From: Timaviella obliquedivisa GSE-PSE-MK23-08B
Lineage (GTDB): Bacteria; Cyanobacteriota; Cyanobacteriia; Elainellales; Elainellaceae
Direction of reading: 5' to 3'
Length of the DNA stretch: 64,000 nucleotides
Assembly: GCA_019358855.1 (NCBI GenBank)
Contig: JAHHII010000019.1
Coordinates: 1-64,000, forward strand
Below the pieces are notes generated by a model. It made no database searches, was not told the origin of the DNA, and was given only the letters and a program-made list of their open reading frames with translations. Both the position numbers and the translations under genes were made by a program. Position 1 is the stretch's first letter; each line of letters opens with the position of its first letter. Shown here piece after piece: positions 56,253 to 64,000 of this stretch.

Positions 56253-57323
56253 TTAGCTCTTGTATGAATTTGTTCCTTTATTGATAAATTTTAGAGTATA
56301 AGCTTTTCTATAATCAGTATCTTTTTCAAACAAACCTTCTGCTGCCATCGTATCAAAAAACGATTTCCAGCGTTCCTCTGTCATTGCGCCAATCCCCTTT
56401 GTCTCTGCATCTCCAGAGTTTACAACGCCGTACTCTTTCATCTTCGCAATACCGTAGGCAAGTTGTTCATCATTCATTTCTGGGTTTGCTTTCTTAATGA
56501 GTTCGTTGGCAGGTTTTGGATCACCTTCTAAATAGCTATACCAACCTTTAATGGATGCATCTACAAACCGTTGAACCAAGTCGGGGTTCGTCTCGACCAA
56601 TTCGCGCTTTGCCTCAATCGTTGTAGAATAGGGGGTGTAGCCACTATCTGCTAACAGAAAAACGATCGGCTTGAAGCCTCCTGCTTTTTCGATCGCCAAG
56701 GGTTCCGAACTGAGATAGCCCTGTTGAGCAGAAGTTTTGTCTGTTAAAAAGGGAGCAGGATTGAAGTTGTAGGGGCGCTTCTGATCATCTGTAAATCCAT
56801 ACTTGGCTTTGAGGAAAGGCCAGTAAGTCACATTTGCCGCTGAGGAAATTAAGATAGGTTTGCCCTTGAGATCGGCTAGGGTTTTAGCACCCGACTCAGG
56901 ATGAGCAATAATCACCTGCGGATCTTTCTGAAAAATGGATGCGACCGTCACTTTTGGGATGCCTTCTTCGATCGCTTGAATTGCGTCCGAGGCATAACCC
57001 ATAAAGAAATCAACTGCCCCACCCATTAAAAGCTGCGTTCCGTTGACCTGCGGTCCGCCCATTTTTATCGTGACATCTAACCCATATTCTTGATAAATCC
57101 CTGTGGCAACTGCCTGGTAAAAGCCACCATGTTCAGCTTGGGCATACCAGTTAGTACCGTAGCTAATCTTCGTTAATTGCTCTGTTGTGACGGCAGGAGC
57201 AGTAGGAGCCTGAGATTGGCTTGTACAAGCTGTAATGAAACCGCTTCCAACCGTCAGCGCCCCGTACTGAATAAATTTACGGCGCGTGATGCCGTCCTGC
57301 GAATCATGCCATGAATCTGTCAT
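56253..57323 (-). CDS. ABC transporter substrate-binding lipoprotein, NMT1/ThiY-like
   Basis: A 356-residue substrate-binding protein. Its N-terminus has a twin-arginine motif (TRRKFIQYG), a hydrophobic core and the lipobox ITAC, so it is exported by Tat and lipid-anchored. The mature part has NMT1/THI5-like features: YGTNWYAQAEHGGFYQAVAT and FFMGYASDAIQAI. The family binds pyrimidines, thiamin precursors, sulfonates and similar ligands. It is the first gene of the transporter set, 43 bases after gshB. No riboswitch-like sequence fits in that gap. Confidence 0.85.
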   Translation of the reverse strand: MTDSWHDSQDGITRRKFIQYGALTVGSGFITACTSQSQAPTAPAVTTEQLTKISYGTNWYAQAEHGGFYQAVATGIYQEYGLDVTIKMGGPQVNGTQLLMGGAVDFFMGYASDAIQAIEEGIPKVTVASIFQKDPQVIIAHPESGAKTLADLKGKPILISSAANVTYWPFLKAKYGFTDDQKRPYNFNPAPFLTDKTSAQQGYLSSEPLAIEKAGGFKPIVFLLADSGYTPYSTTIEAKRELVETNPDLVQRFVDASIKGWYSYLEGDPKPANELIKKANPEMNDEQLAYGIAKMKEYGVVNSGDAETKGIGAMTEERWKSFFDTMAAEGLFEKDTDYRKAYTLKFINKGTNSYKS

Positions 57324-57366
57324 AAGCTTTACTCCTCCCGCGAACCCAATGCTATGAAGCCAACAC

Positions 57367-58344
57367 TCATTCTTTCATCAAACCAACGCTCTTTTGCGTA
57401 ACCCACTCCATCACCTGTTCGCCCAAGCGGACATTGTTAAACTGATCAATCTCTCGAATGCCTGTTGGGCTGGTCACATTCACTTCCGTGAGATAACCTC
57501 CAATGATGTCAATTCCCACAAAAATTAGACCATCTCGGCGCAAACTCGGCGCAAGCTGAGCGCTAATTTGGCGATCGCGCTCTGTAATTTCTACTTTTAC
57601 CGCCTGCCCACCGACTGCCATATTGCCCCGAAACTCACTGCCTGTGGGCACTCGGTTCACAGCCCCAATCGGTTCACCGTTTAGCAAAATCACGCGCTTA
57701 TCGCCGTCTTTTGCTGCTGGCAGATAAGCTTGCACCATAATCGGCGTTTTGCCCTGCGTACTGATTTCAATCAGCGAGTTAAAATTGCGATCGCCCGCCT
57801 CGATTAACAAAATACCCTCGCCTGCCTTACCGCCCAACGGCTTAATCACTGCCGTTCCTAGCCGCTCTACAAACTTCCGAATTACCTGCTTATCCTGACT
57901 GACAATAGTTTCTGGAATGGCTTCTGCAAATTGCAGTGCATACATTTTTTCATTGGCAACCCGCAGCCCATTGGGTGAATTAATCATCAAAGTTTTGGCT
58001 GGATCAACGTAATCTAAAATATAGGTTGCATAGAGATAGGAAATCGTCACAGGTGGATCAGTGCGCATGAAAACTGCATCCATTTCTTCCAGCAGCAACA
58101 TCTGGCGATCGCCCAATTGATACCAGGGCTGAGCCGCTACCCATCGCCCTTCGACCAACGACACAGGCTCTAACTGTACGGCCTGAGCGATCGCCCAAGC
58201 CTTTCCGCCCGCCACGCTTAGCAAAGGTGCCTCAGTCACCCATACTTCGTGTCCCATTACCTGGGCTGCTTCCATTAAAGCGACGCTTGTATCGTGCCCT
58301 GGATCGAGCCTCTGAATCGGATCAATAATAAAAGCAATTTTCAC
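57367..58344 (-). CDS. gshB: Glutathione synthetase
   Basis: A 325-residue ATP-grasp enzyme making glutathione from gamma-glutamylcysteine and glycine. MKIAFIIDPIQRLDPGHDTS opens the N-terminal domain; MRTDPPVTISYLYATYILD, LGGKAGEGILLIE and the C-terminal VNVTSPTGIREID are typical of GshB. The start is GTG 58344. Together with the upstream glutaredoxin gene it forms a redox pair. Confidence 0.95.
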   Translation of the reverse strand: MKIAFIIDPIQRLDPGHDTSVALMEAAQVMGHEVWVTEAPLLSVAGGKAWAIAQAVQLEPVSLVEGRWVAAQPWYQLGDRQMLLLEEMDAVFMRTDPPVTISYLYATYILDYVDPAKTLMINSPNGLRVANEKMYALQFAEAIPETIVSQDKQVIRKFVERLGTAVIKPLGGKAGEGILLIEAGDRNFNSLIEISTQGKTPIMVQAYLPAAKDGDKRVILLNGEPIGAVNRVPTGSEFRGNMAVGGQAVKVEITERDRQISAQLAPSLRRDGLIFVGIDIIGGYLTEVNVTSPTGIREIDQFNNVRLGEQVMEWVTQKSVGLMKE

Positions 58345-58427
58345 TCAACTTCTCCCAATCTCCACGGACAAACGATCCACCCAGTCATCTCGCTCCCTCA
58401 ATACAAATGCCACTACACACTTAAGTC

Positions 58428-58685
58428 TTAGGTCAACAACGGATCGAGTTCCCCGCGTGCATCTAGATCATGAATATCGTCACAGCCGCCAATGTGCTGA
58501 TCATTGATAAAAATCTGAGGCACAGAGCGCTGCCCGTGCGATCGCTCTGCCATCTTTGTCCGGGCTGCATTGTCACCATCAATAGAATACTCTGTAAACT
58601 CAACGCCTTTCTCGCGCAACAATTGCTTAGCTCGAATACAAAAGGGGCAAGTTCTCCAAGTGTAAATTTCAACGTTAGAAGACAT
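58428..58685 (-). CDS. grxC: Glutaredoxin 3
   Basis: An 85-residue dithiol glutaredoxin with active site CPFCIRAK, the cis-Pro glutathione site in SVPQIFI and the C-terminal HIGGCDD motif. It reduces disulfides and glutathione adducts using glutathione, so it works with the adjacent gshB. The genes are 83 bases apart on the same strand. Confidence 0.95.
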   Translation of the reverse strand: MSSNVEIYTWRTCPFCIRAKQLLREKGVEFTEYSIDGDNAARTKMAERSHGQRSVPQIFINDQHIGGCDDIHDLDARGELDPLLT

Positions 58686-58857
58686 AGTCGTTCACAGTTC
58701 TAGAAATATTTCTTCATCTTAATGCAACATGGTTTTGTCAATACTCTACCTTTATATTCATTCTCTCAAAAATAACTGGAAGATTTTAGTAACTATAGGT
58801 AGCATAGGGGGCATAAGTTGGTGAATTCTTTTGTTTCTGGTGGAGTCTCGGTTTTCT

Positions 58858-59310
58858 ATGAGCAAGTCTCTATTTTCCCTTTTCCGTCTTCCATTTTTAG
58901 TTCCAGTCGCAGCCCTCGCTATTGGTGTCAGCGCCTTATCTGCCAAGGCAGAGACGCTTGTCTATAATCCAATTCCGATGCCCGCCAGCAACGAGGTGAC
59001 AGACACGCTTTCAGAAAAGGATATCCCCACTGGGGTCGGTGGTTTTTCTCGAGATTACGTCGTTAACTTTAAAGAGGGCGATCAAATTGTTCTAGACTTG
59101 ACTTCTGATCAGTTTGATGCGCTAGTTACCCTCATTGGGCCCGATGGAGCAACTGTGGGCGAAAATGACGACGGCCCTGATGGAACGACGAATTCATTGC
59201 TCTTTACTCGCATTACCCGCCCAGGAAACTACATTGTTCGGGTTGCTCCTTATGCAGGACAAGGTTTGGGTGGTTTTACGCTAAAGGTAACTCGCCTCAG
59301 ACCGATTTAA
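58858..59310 (+). CDS. Secreted pre-peptidase C-terminal (PPC) domain protein
   Basis: A 150-residue protein with a signal peptide (LFRLPFLVPVAALAIGVSAL, cleavage near AKAE). The mature part is one PPC beta-sandwich: FSRDYVVNFKEGDQIVLDL, FDALVTLIGPDG, ENDDGPDG and NYIVRVAPYAG. PPC domains usually flank secreted peptidases; here it is alone. ATG 58858 is preferred over TTG 58831. Confidence 0.85.
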   Translation: MSKSLFSLFRLPFLVPVAALAIGVSALSAKAETLVYNPIPMPASNEVTDTLSEKDIPTGVGGFSRDYVVNFKEGDQIVLDLTSDQFDALVTLIGPDGATVGENDDGPDGTTNSLLFTRITRPGNYIVRVAPYAGQGLGGFTLKVTRLRPI

Positions 59311-59431
59311 TTTAGGAAGCAGACTGCATTCAGAGGTTTAAGGTCATTCTCAATTCTTTAACCATTCATCCGTAGCACTTGCCAATGTTTCCTAAAGTCT
59401 GCTACCTTTATTAAGCGCTGAAAAGTGCTTT

Positions 59432-59504
<73 letters not shown>

Positions 59505-59602
59505 TAGGTTTCAGAGGTTGGTGAATAGGGCAGCACTAAAAATGCCCTAATTCACACCCATTTATCCGAAGCCGAACAACGAAAAGCTGAATACTCTACT
59601 CC

Positions 59603-59972
59603 TACTCAGGCTGAATCCTCCTACTCAGGCTGGTTTTTCATTACTCAGTCACCTTGAGTAATGCTTAAAATCTTTGCTCGTAAGGGTTACTCAGGCTACT
59701 CAAGATACTCAAGCAGGTTTTACGCTACACATTTCTACTACACTCCTCCCCCGCAATGGCTATATGAGGAGGGGAAGTATCCATTCATCTTTTCAATTAC
59801 TAGAAACCTATCTTGAGTATCTTGAGTAGTCTGAGTAACTGGCTCTAGCAAAGGTTTTCAGCGTTACTCAGGCTGAAAACTTGAATTTTATCATCTGGCT
59901 CTGGAATAGCTGCATTGTAAGGACTTCAGCGTTACTCAGGTTGAAATGAGTATGTTTTGAATAGCCTGAGTA
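59603..59972. repeat. Cluster of TACTCAGG-type motifs with a long inverted repeat
   Basis: Thirteen 8-mers of the type TACTC(A)(G/A)G or their complement lie within 370 bases. Direct: 59603, 59622, 59642, 59688, 59697, 59706, 59865, 59933. Inverted: 59653, 59812, 59821, 59830, 59965. Arms 59686-59713 and 59812-59839 form a 28-base inverted repeat with one mismatch around a 98-base spacer. A second hairpin TTTTCAGC/GCTGAAAA spans 59855-59879. It fills most of the 59505-60271 gene-free stretch; the remainder holds nothing I recognise. Confidence 0.8.
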
Positions 59973-60271
59973 GTGGGAACCTCTCTGGGTTGATAGCAAT
60001 GATTTAGTAGGACGATCGCGCACTCGTTAGTAAGGCAGTACTAGCGCCCACTTTGTTAGCTCCGACTAAATGGTAGAGGGCGATCGCTGGTGCGGGCATC
60101 AGGCTACTTACAAGAACTCGGTATCAATCCGCTACATCTTCAGAACCAAGTTAAGAATATGTCCCAATGTGTGAGAAGTGGCAAGGTGGTAGCCTTTGAC
60201 TGCGGCATTCCTTCCAGTTCTTATCGACTGAGTAGGACGGTTCAGGCTGTTACCTAAAAAAGGAAAGAATA

Positions 60272-61108
60272 ATGGCGACTTGTCACAACTGTGGAGCGTC
60301 TGTCCAGTCAGGGCAAGGATATCGACGTGACGTTTACACAGGAAGCAGTGTTGGAACGAGAAGTAGTCGGTCTTACAGTGGGATTCGGACGCTGTGTGCT
60401 CGATGTACAGCCAGACATGACAGAATAAACCAGTGTTTTCGTCTAATCGGCTTGGCTTGTTTGGTGGGAATTGGTGCTTGGTGGTTTAATCTCCCTCCCT
60501 CCAAACGCAGTCCCTCTGTTACTGTCTCCTCTCCGTCAATAAAAGCATCTCCTTCAAATTTGAGTTCTGATAGGGATAGGTCTTCTTCAGTGTCAGTTTA
60601 TTCAGACAGTGATTCTCTCCAACCATCAGAGCGAAAAAAAAGTAAGGTGGTAGCAGAACTGGATACGTCTTCGTCAACTCCAATCAATTCCCCTCCGCCA
60701 AGAACTGAAAAAGAAGACTCTGAGCCTAGTCCTAGTGTCTCAGCACTCAGCACTGTTCCATCCTCAGAACAATCATCCGAGAGGAGAAAGGTGGAAGGAC
60801 TGGGGCTAATTCCAGCTAGCTCACCGATCGTAGAAATCCCATCGCCACTAGAACAAGTTAAGACGGTATTCCAGCAAAAATGGAACTCTCCAGTAGAAAT
60901 GAATTCCACAATTCGATACCGCCTTGTGGTCAGCCCTGATGGTGTGCTGAAAGAGATTGAGCCAATTGGTGCTGCTTCTGAATATCTAAACCAAGAGATA
61001 CTATCTCTGATTGGGCAGCCTATTACTTCCCCTAGTGCAGATGGAAAATCATCTAAAATTCGTGTTGTTATCACACGAGATGGTCAAGTAAAAACGTCAT
61101 GGGACTAA
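60272..61108 (+). CDS. Zn-ribbon, membrane-anchored, Ser/Pro-rich protein of unknown function
   Basis: A 278-residue protein. N-terminal treble-clef/zinc-ribbon-like cysteines: CHNCGASVQSGQGYRR and LCARCTARHD. A membrane helix follows at ~55-72 (IGLACLVGIGAWWF), then a ~100-residue Ser/Pro/Glu-rich linker. A small C-terminal domain starts at VFQQKWNSPVEMNSTIRYRL. The architecture suggests a cytoplasmic Zn domain and an external C-terminus. I recall similar cyanobacterial proteins but no function. Confidence 0.7.
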   Translation: MATCHNCGASVQSGQGYRRDVYTGSSVGTRSSRSYSGIRTLCARCTARHDRINQCFRLIGLACLVGIGAWWFNLPPSKRSPSVTVSSPSIKASPSNLSSDRDRSSSVSVYSDSDSLQPSERKKSKVVAELDTSSSTPINSPPPRTEKEDSEPSPSVSALSTVPSSEQSSERRKVEGLGLIPASSPIVEIPSPLEQVKTVFQQKWNSPVEMNSTIRYRLVVSPDGVLKEIEPIGAASEYLNQEILSLIGQPITSPSADGKSSKIRVVITRDGQVKTSWD

Positions 61109-61244
61109 GCAAATCTCGTAATGTTACTGTAGCCAGAACTGGTAAAGAAAAGCTCCACTTGTCGTGCAACAAGTGGGGTAAAGCTGTCTACCTGCGGCTG
61201 CTACGGTTGACCTCAATGAACAAAGTGCTGGCGATTTCCTTGAT

Positions 61245-61667
61245 TTATTCAGAGTGGTTAGCGATCGCCTCATCATCCATTCCTAGGTCTTTTTTAGCAA
61301 CGTACTTTGCCCCTGCGATGGCGCGGCTGTAGCGGGCGGCAACTGTTCTAAGCATGGCTTCATAAGCCTGTTCTGGCTCAATGGTTGGCTGTGGTGAATT
61401 CTGGGCTGGCAACGTTGATAACTCGACAGAATCTAACAAGATAATGTTGTGTGAAACTTTGCCGTTCCTCTCTCCAGCAGGCACAAGCTGAACTCGCACA
61501 CCTTTTTTTAACAAGCTCAATTCTTCTGAACCAGGGTCAAACGACTTCCAGATTTTTTCATCATCAGGCGTTTTGAATAGGACGCTGCGGTATGGTCCAT
61601 ACTCCCCTGCTTTTTCAGCGGTGACAAACTCAACAACTGCGATGATTGGCGCGACTACTTTAGACAC
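61245..61667 (-). CDS. Small protein of unknown function, possible OB-fold
   Basis: A 140-residue protein. The N-terminal ~80 residues have the beta-rich pattern of an OB-fold (IIAVVEFVTAEKAGEYGPYR, VRVQLVPAGERNGK), as in some small DNA-binding proteins. The C-terminus is helical (EQAYEAMLRTVAARYSRA). The start is GTG 61667 with AGGAGA eight bases upstream. It forms a leftward pair with the next small gene. A DNA-binding role is a guess from the pattern. Confidence 0.55.
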   Translation of the reverse strand: MSKVVAPIIAVVEFVTAEKAGEYGPYRSVLFKTPDDEKIWKSFDPGSEELSLLKKGVRVQLVPAGERNGKVSHNIILLDSVELSTLPAQNSPQPTIEPEQAYEAMLRTVAARYSRAIAGAKYVAKKDLGMDDEAIANHSE

Positions 61668-61726
61668 TGGGTTCTCTCCTGATCAATAGATAGAAAGTGA
61701 TGGGGGCAGAGATGCCCCCATGAGAT

Positions 61727-61936
61727 TTAGAACGGAGCTTCAGGAACCCAGGATTCAAAAATTTCCCAGTCATACCCAAATTGAGAGCGGATGGCGCGGC
61801 ACACATCGGCGTAACCATCAGAATCAGCCATTACATCAGCTTGTAACTCCTCACCACTGCCACGATTGATCATTGTGGCTAAGGCTCGGACTTTGGCAGC
61901 TTGGATGAGCTTGGGGCGTTGTAGTTGTGCAATCAT
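61727..61936 (-). CDS. Small protein of unknown function
   Basis: A 69-residue protein from ATG 61936, which has GAGG nine bases upstream; the frame continues to 61999. The sequence (MIAQLQRPKLIQAAKVRALA, then SQFGYDWEIFESW) is helical without a recognised domain. It is transcribed leftward with the following gene, divergent from the small gene at 62167. Confidence 0.55.
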   Translation of the reverse strand: MIAQLQRPKLIQAAKVRALATMINRGSGEELQADVMADSDGYADVCRAIRSQFGYDWEIFESWVPEAPF

Positions 61937-62054
61937 GAGAGATACCTCGTTGTAGGTTGGGCACTGGTTGACTTGGCGGTTAGCAGTGCCCTTTGACATT
62001 TCAGGATTTCCGAGAACGTGTCCGGTTGTCCCTATGCCTCTTATTATACCCTCT

Positions 62055-62131
62055 TATCCCTGTTAACAACGGAAACAAGCGAATATTCTTGTAAATATTT
62101 TTTAAGGGTTATCCTTGTTAACAGCGGTAAC
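62055..62131. promoter_or_regulatory. Two 22-nt direct repeats in divergent promoter region
   Basis: TATCCCTGTTAACAACGGAAAC (62055-62076, written here in full because it is short of the second half by position) and its relative at 62110-62131 match at 19 of 22 positions and start 55 bases apart, about five helical turns. Each has GTTAAC at its centre. They sit between the divergent small genes at 61936 and 62167, so operator sites for a regulator are likely. Iterons are an alternative. Confidence 0.6.
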
Positions 62132-62166
62132 GTAGATATAATGCTGCTGAGTAGCGAGGTAGAAAT

Positions 62167-62373
62167 ATGGCAAATTCCAACCCAGTCCAGAGTGAAGGGT
62201 TCAAAGCACAGCAGATTCCCAAGTATGGCGAAACAGCTTTGTCTAAGCGAGTGGTGGGTATCCGATTTCCAGTGAATGTTGATGAAGTTTTGCAGGCGAT
62301 GACCTCAGAGGAGCGTCAGCGGCTGATCCGTGATGCGGTGGAATGTCGGCTAAAGGATGCTGGGCAGATCTAA
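62167..62373 (+). CDS. Small basic protein, possible DNA-binding regulator
   Basis: A 68-residue protein with a C-terminal SKRVVGIRFPVNVDEVLQAM then ERQRLIRDAVECRL. A beta-strand followed by two helices is the pattern of ribbon-helix-helix proteins. It stands just right of two direct repeats, so autoregulation is plausible. No close family is recognised, and the function is inferred only from size and context. Confidence 0.55.
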   Translation: MANSNPVQSEGFKAQQIPKYGETALSKRVVGIRFPVNVDEVLQAMTSEERQRLIRDAVECRLKDAGQI

Positions 62374-62484
62374 GGCACTACTGGCACTGGCTGAAACGAG
62401 GCAAAGTAGAGGCATCCACTTATCGCACTTGCCTTAGAGTAGTTCTATCAGCAATAGGATGATGAATCGAACCATTAGGGAACT

Positions 62485-64000
62485 ATGCAGACTCAGGATA
62501 TTCTCAACGCGATCGATATCGGAGAAAGTTCAGACTGGGAGTTTAAGTCTGCCAAAGGTGGTGTGCCTAGTAGCCTTTGGGAAACCTATAGTGCGATGGC
62601 AAACACGGATGGTGGAACCATCATTCTAGGGGTGACTCAAAAAAACGGTGTACCTCAGATTGATGGAATAAACAACCCTAGCAGAATTCATAAAGATCTA
62701 TGGGATAACCTCAATAATCGAGGGAAAGTCAGCATAAACCTGTTAGTTGAAAATGACGTGCAAGTTGCTGAAGTTGCTGGGCAAAATGTTATATTTCTTC
62801 GGGTTCCCCGTGCAGATAGGCGGCAAAGACCCGTTTTTGTAGGGCAAAATCCTTTAACTGGTACGTATCAACGCAATTATGAAGGGGATTATCGTTGCAC
62901 TCAAGACAAAGTAGGACGGATGTTGGCAGACCAATCTGAAGAGCCTGCTGATAGTCGCATCTTGAAAAAGTTTGGACTAGAAGATCTTGATGAAACTAGC
63001 TTTAAGCAGTATCGGCAACGGTTTGCCTCTCGTACACCAGATCACCCCTGGCTTAGTGAAGATAATCAGGGCTTTTTAGCTAAGCTGGGTGGATGGCGAC
63101 GCGACCGCATTACTAACCAAGAGGGGTTAACCGTTGCGGGACTCCTGATGTTTGGAAAAATGGAAACGATTCAAGAACCGGGAGCCGTTCCAGAGTTTCA
63201 TCTTGATTATCGGGAAAAACCTGCTGAAGCTTTAAAGGTTCGATGGATAGATCGCCTTGTTCTTGATGGAACATGGGCGGGCAATATCTTTCAGTTTTAT
63301 CAGCGAGTGATTCAGAAACTGTCGGCTGATTTGAAAATGCCATTTCAGATGGGGCATGATTTATTTCGTAGAGATGACACTATTGTTCACGAGGCAATTC
63401 GGGAAGCTCTAGTAAATGCTCTAATTCATGCGGATTACCGAGGACAAGGAGGAGTTGTCATTGATAAGTATCCCGACCGTTTTGAATTTTCTAATCCGGG
63501 CAGTCTACTACTATCGCTTTTTCAATTACTTCACGGTGGTATCAGTGAATGTCGTAATAAGTCGCTACAACTTATGTTTCAGATGATTGGAGGGGGCGAA
63601 AAGGCGGGTTCTGGCATTGATAAAATTCGGCAGGGGTGGGAGTCTCAGCATTGGCGAGCGCCTAGTATCCAAGAACAAGTACAACCTGATCGTGTTCGTC
63701 TTGTGTTGCCGATGGTCAGTATGCTGCCAGAAAAATCACTCAATGCCTTGAAGAAGCAATTTGGCTCATCATTCGATGAATTAAACTCAGAGGAAGTTCA
63801 GGCACTCGTAACTGCACAACTTGAAGGAGAGGTGACAAATCGACGAATGCAGGAAATTTGTAATCGCCATCCCTCAGACCTTACTAAAATCTTGCAGGGT
63901 CTAGTCCGTCGTGTTTTTCTGTCATCCATAGGGCAAGGTAGGGGAACTCGTTACACCCTACCTGGTAGAGATGGCTACGTTCAGCTTGCGATGGGGGCTT
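62485..64000 (+). CDS. AlbA_2 (Schlafen-type) and HATPase domain protein, cut by right edge
   Basis: An open frame of at least 505 codons from ATG 62485 to the window end, without stop. The N-terminal AlbA_2 domain (~5-130) is shown by SSDWEFKSAKGG and AMANTDGGTIILGV. The C-terminal HATPase_c_4 region (~280-400) has VHEAIREALVNALIHADYRG, FEFSNPGSL and GGGEKAGSGIDKI. This pair defines the RecG-like/DNA-binding ATPase family also called Schlafen AlbA_2 proteins, found in mobile elements and some defence loci. A winged-helix part may follow near the edge. Confidence 0.85.
   Translation, partial: MQTQDILNAIDIGESSDWEFKSAKGGVPSSLWETYSAMANTDGGTIILGVTQKNGVPQIDGINNPSRIHKDLWDNLNNRGKVSINLLVENDVQVAEVAGQNVIFLRVPRADRRQRPVFVGQNPLTGTYQRNYEGDYRCTQDKVGRMLADQSEEPADSRILKKFGLEDLDETSFKQYRQRFASRTPDHPWLSEDNQGFLAKLGGWRRDRITNQEGLTVAGLLMFGKMETIQEPGAVPEFHLDYREKPAEALKVRWIDRLVLDGTWAGNIFQFYQRVIQKLSADLKMPFQMGHDLFRRDDTIVHEAIREALVNALIHADYRGQGGVVIDKYPDRFEFSNPGSLLLSLFQLLHGGISECRNKSLQLMFQMIGGGEKAGSGIDKIRQGWESQHWRAPSIQEQVQPDRVRLVLPMVSMLPEKSLNALKKQFGSSFDELNSEEVQALVTAQLEGEVTNRRMQEICNRHPSDLTKILQGLVRRVFLSSIGQGRGTRYTLPGRDGYVQLAMGA

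Noticed and set aside
57324-57366. Thiamin (TPP) riboswitch before the NMT1/ThiY-like operon
   Set aside because: The gap to gshB is only 43 bases and shows none of the conserved TPP-aptamer segments.
59595-59985. CRISPR array
   Set aside because: Repeated units are only eight bases, occur on both strands, and have irregular spacing; no cas gene is near.
61099-61332. 77-codon frame on the + strand
   Set aside because: It overlaps the end of the Zn-ribbon gene and the end of the opposing gene at 61245, has no family pattern, and looks like a shadow frame.
59505-64000. Duplicate of the tRNA-Phe 3' end marking the far attachment site
   Set aside because: No matching segment is present in the remaining 4.5 kb; if it exists it lies outside the window.

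Overview
The window is chromosomal DNA of a cyanobacterium. The octamer GCGATCGC (the HIP1 palindrome) occurs throughout on both strands. Many genes belong to families typical of cyanobacteria (DUF3326, DUF3122, an HHL1-like protein, the CapA-type protein with its N-terminal extension, DUF29). Many reading frames start with GTG or TTG and lack a strong ribosome binding site. The mix suggests a filamentous or otherwise large-genome species; genus cannot be fixed from these genes.

Layout. 1-125 is the right end of an insertion sequence that lies mostly outside the window. 140-15321 is a housekeeping/metabolic block: DUF3326, lipase, ABC-2 permease, phosphoribosyltransferase, CysA, GNAT, M20 and M28 hydrolases, an alpha/beta hydrolase, a beta-propeller/transglutaminase protein, a methyltransferase and IleS. 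15598-17920 is a compact array of three toxin-antitoxin modules (two MntA/HepT pairs and one RelB/RelE-like pair) separated and bounded by four copies of a ~115 bp direct repeat. 17992-24069 holds a subtilase, a 149 bp MITE, a CapA-like protein, a transposase remnant, NnrD/NnrE and a VOC protein. 24063-27852 is a polyprenyl-type glycosylation operon (GT2, methyltransferase, GT-C-like membrane protein). 27990-32430 holds a probable D-glutamate/dipeptide epimerase pair (DgcA/DgcN-like), DUF29, FkbM and several small mobile repeats.

32603-41747 is the most striking region: an isolated island of extracellular contractile injection system (eCIS) accessory genes. It has a DUF4157 effector-type protein, a chaperone-like neighbour, an AAA+ ATPase, a small acidic protein and a DUF4255 (Pvc16-type) protein. 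The last of these is coupled to a LuxR-type response regulator, with a histidine kinase just upstream. No sheath, tube or baseplate gene is present in the window.

42053-53302 is a mixed block: DUF3122, two exported ferritin-like proteins, HHL1-like, DinB, a GAF-GAF-GGDEF-EAL protein, MerR/prepilin peptidase, AccD, and a phosphodiester glycosidase. 53289-58685 is one leftward gene string: glutaredoxin, glutathione synthetase, and a Tat/lipoprotein-type NMT1-like ABC importer with a cytosine-deaminase-like amidohydrolase. After a secreted PPC-domain protein comes tRNA-Phe(GAA) at 59432-59504. To its right the character changes: a ~770 bp gene-free stretch with thirteen TACTCAGG-like motifs and a long inverted repeat, then small proteins of unknown function, a divergent promoter region with 22-nt direct repeats, and an AlbA_2/HATPase protein running off the right edge. 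This looks like the start of an integrated accessory island, an inference from position and content.
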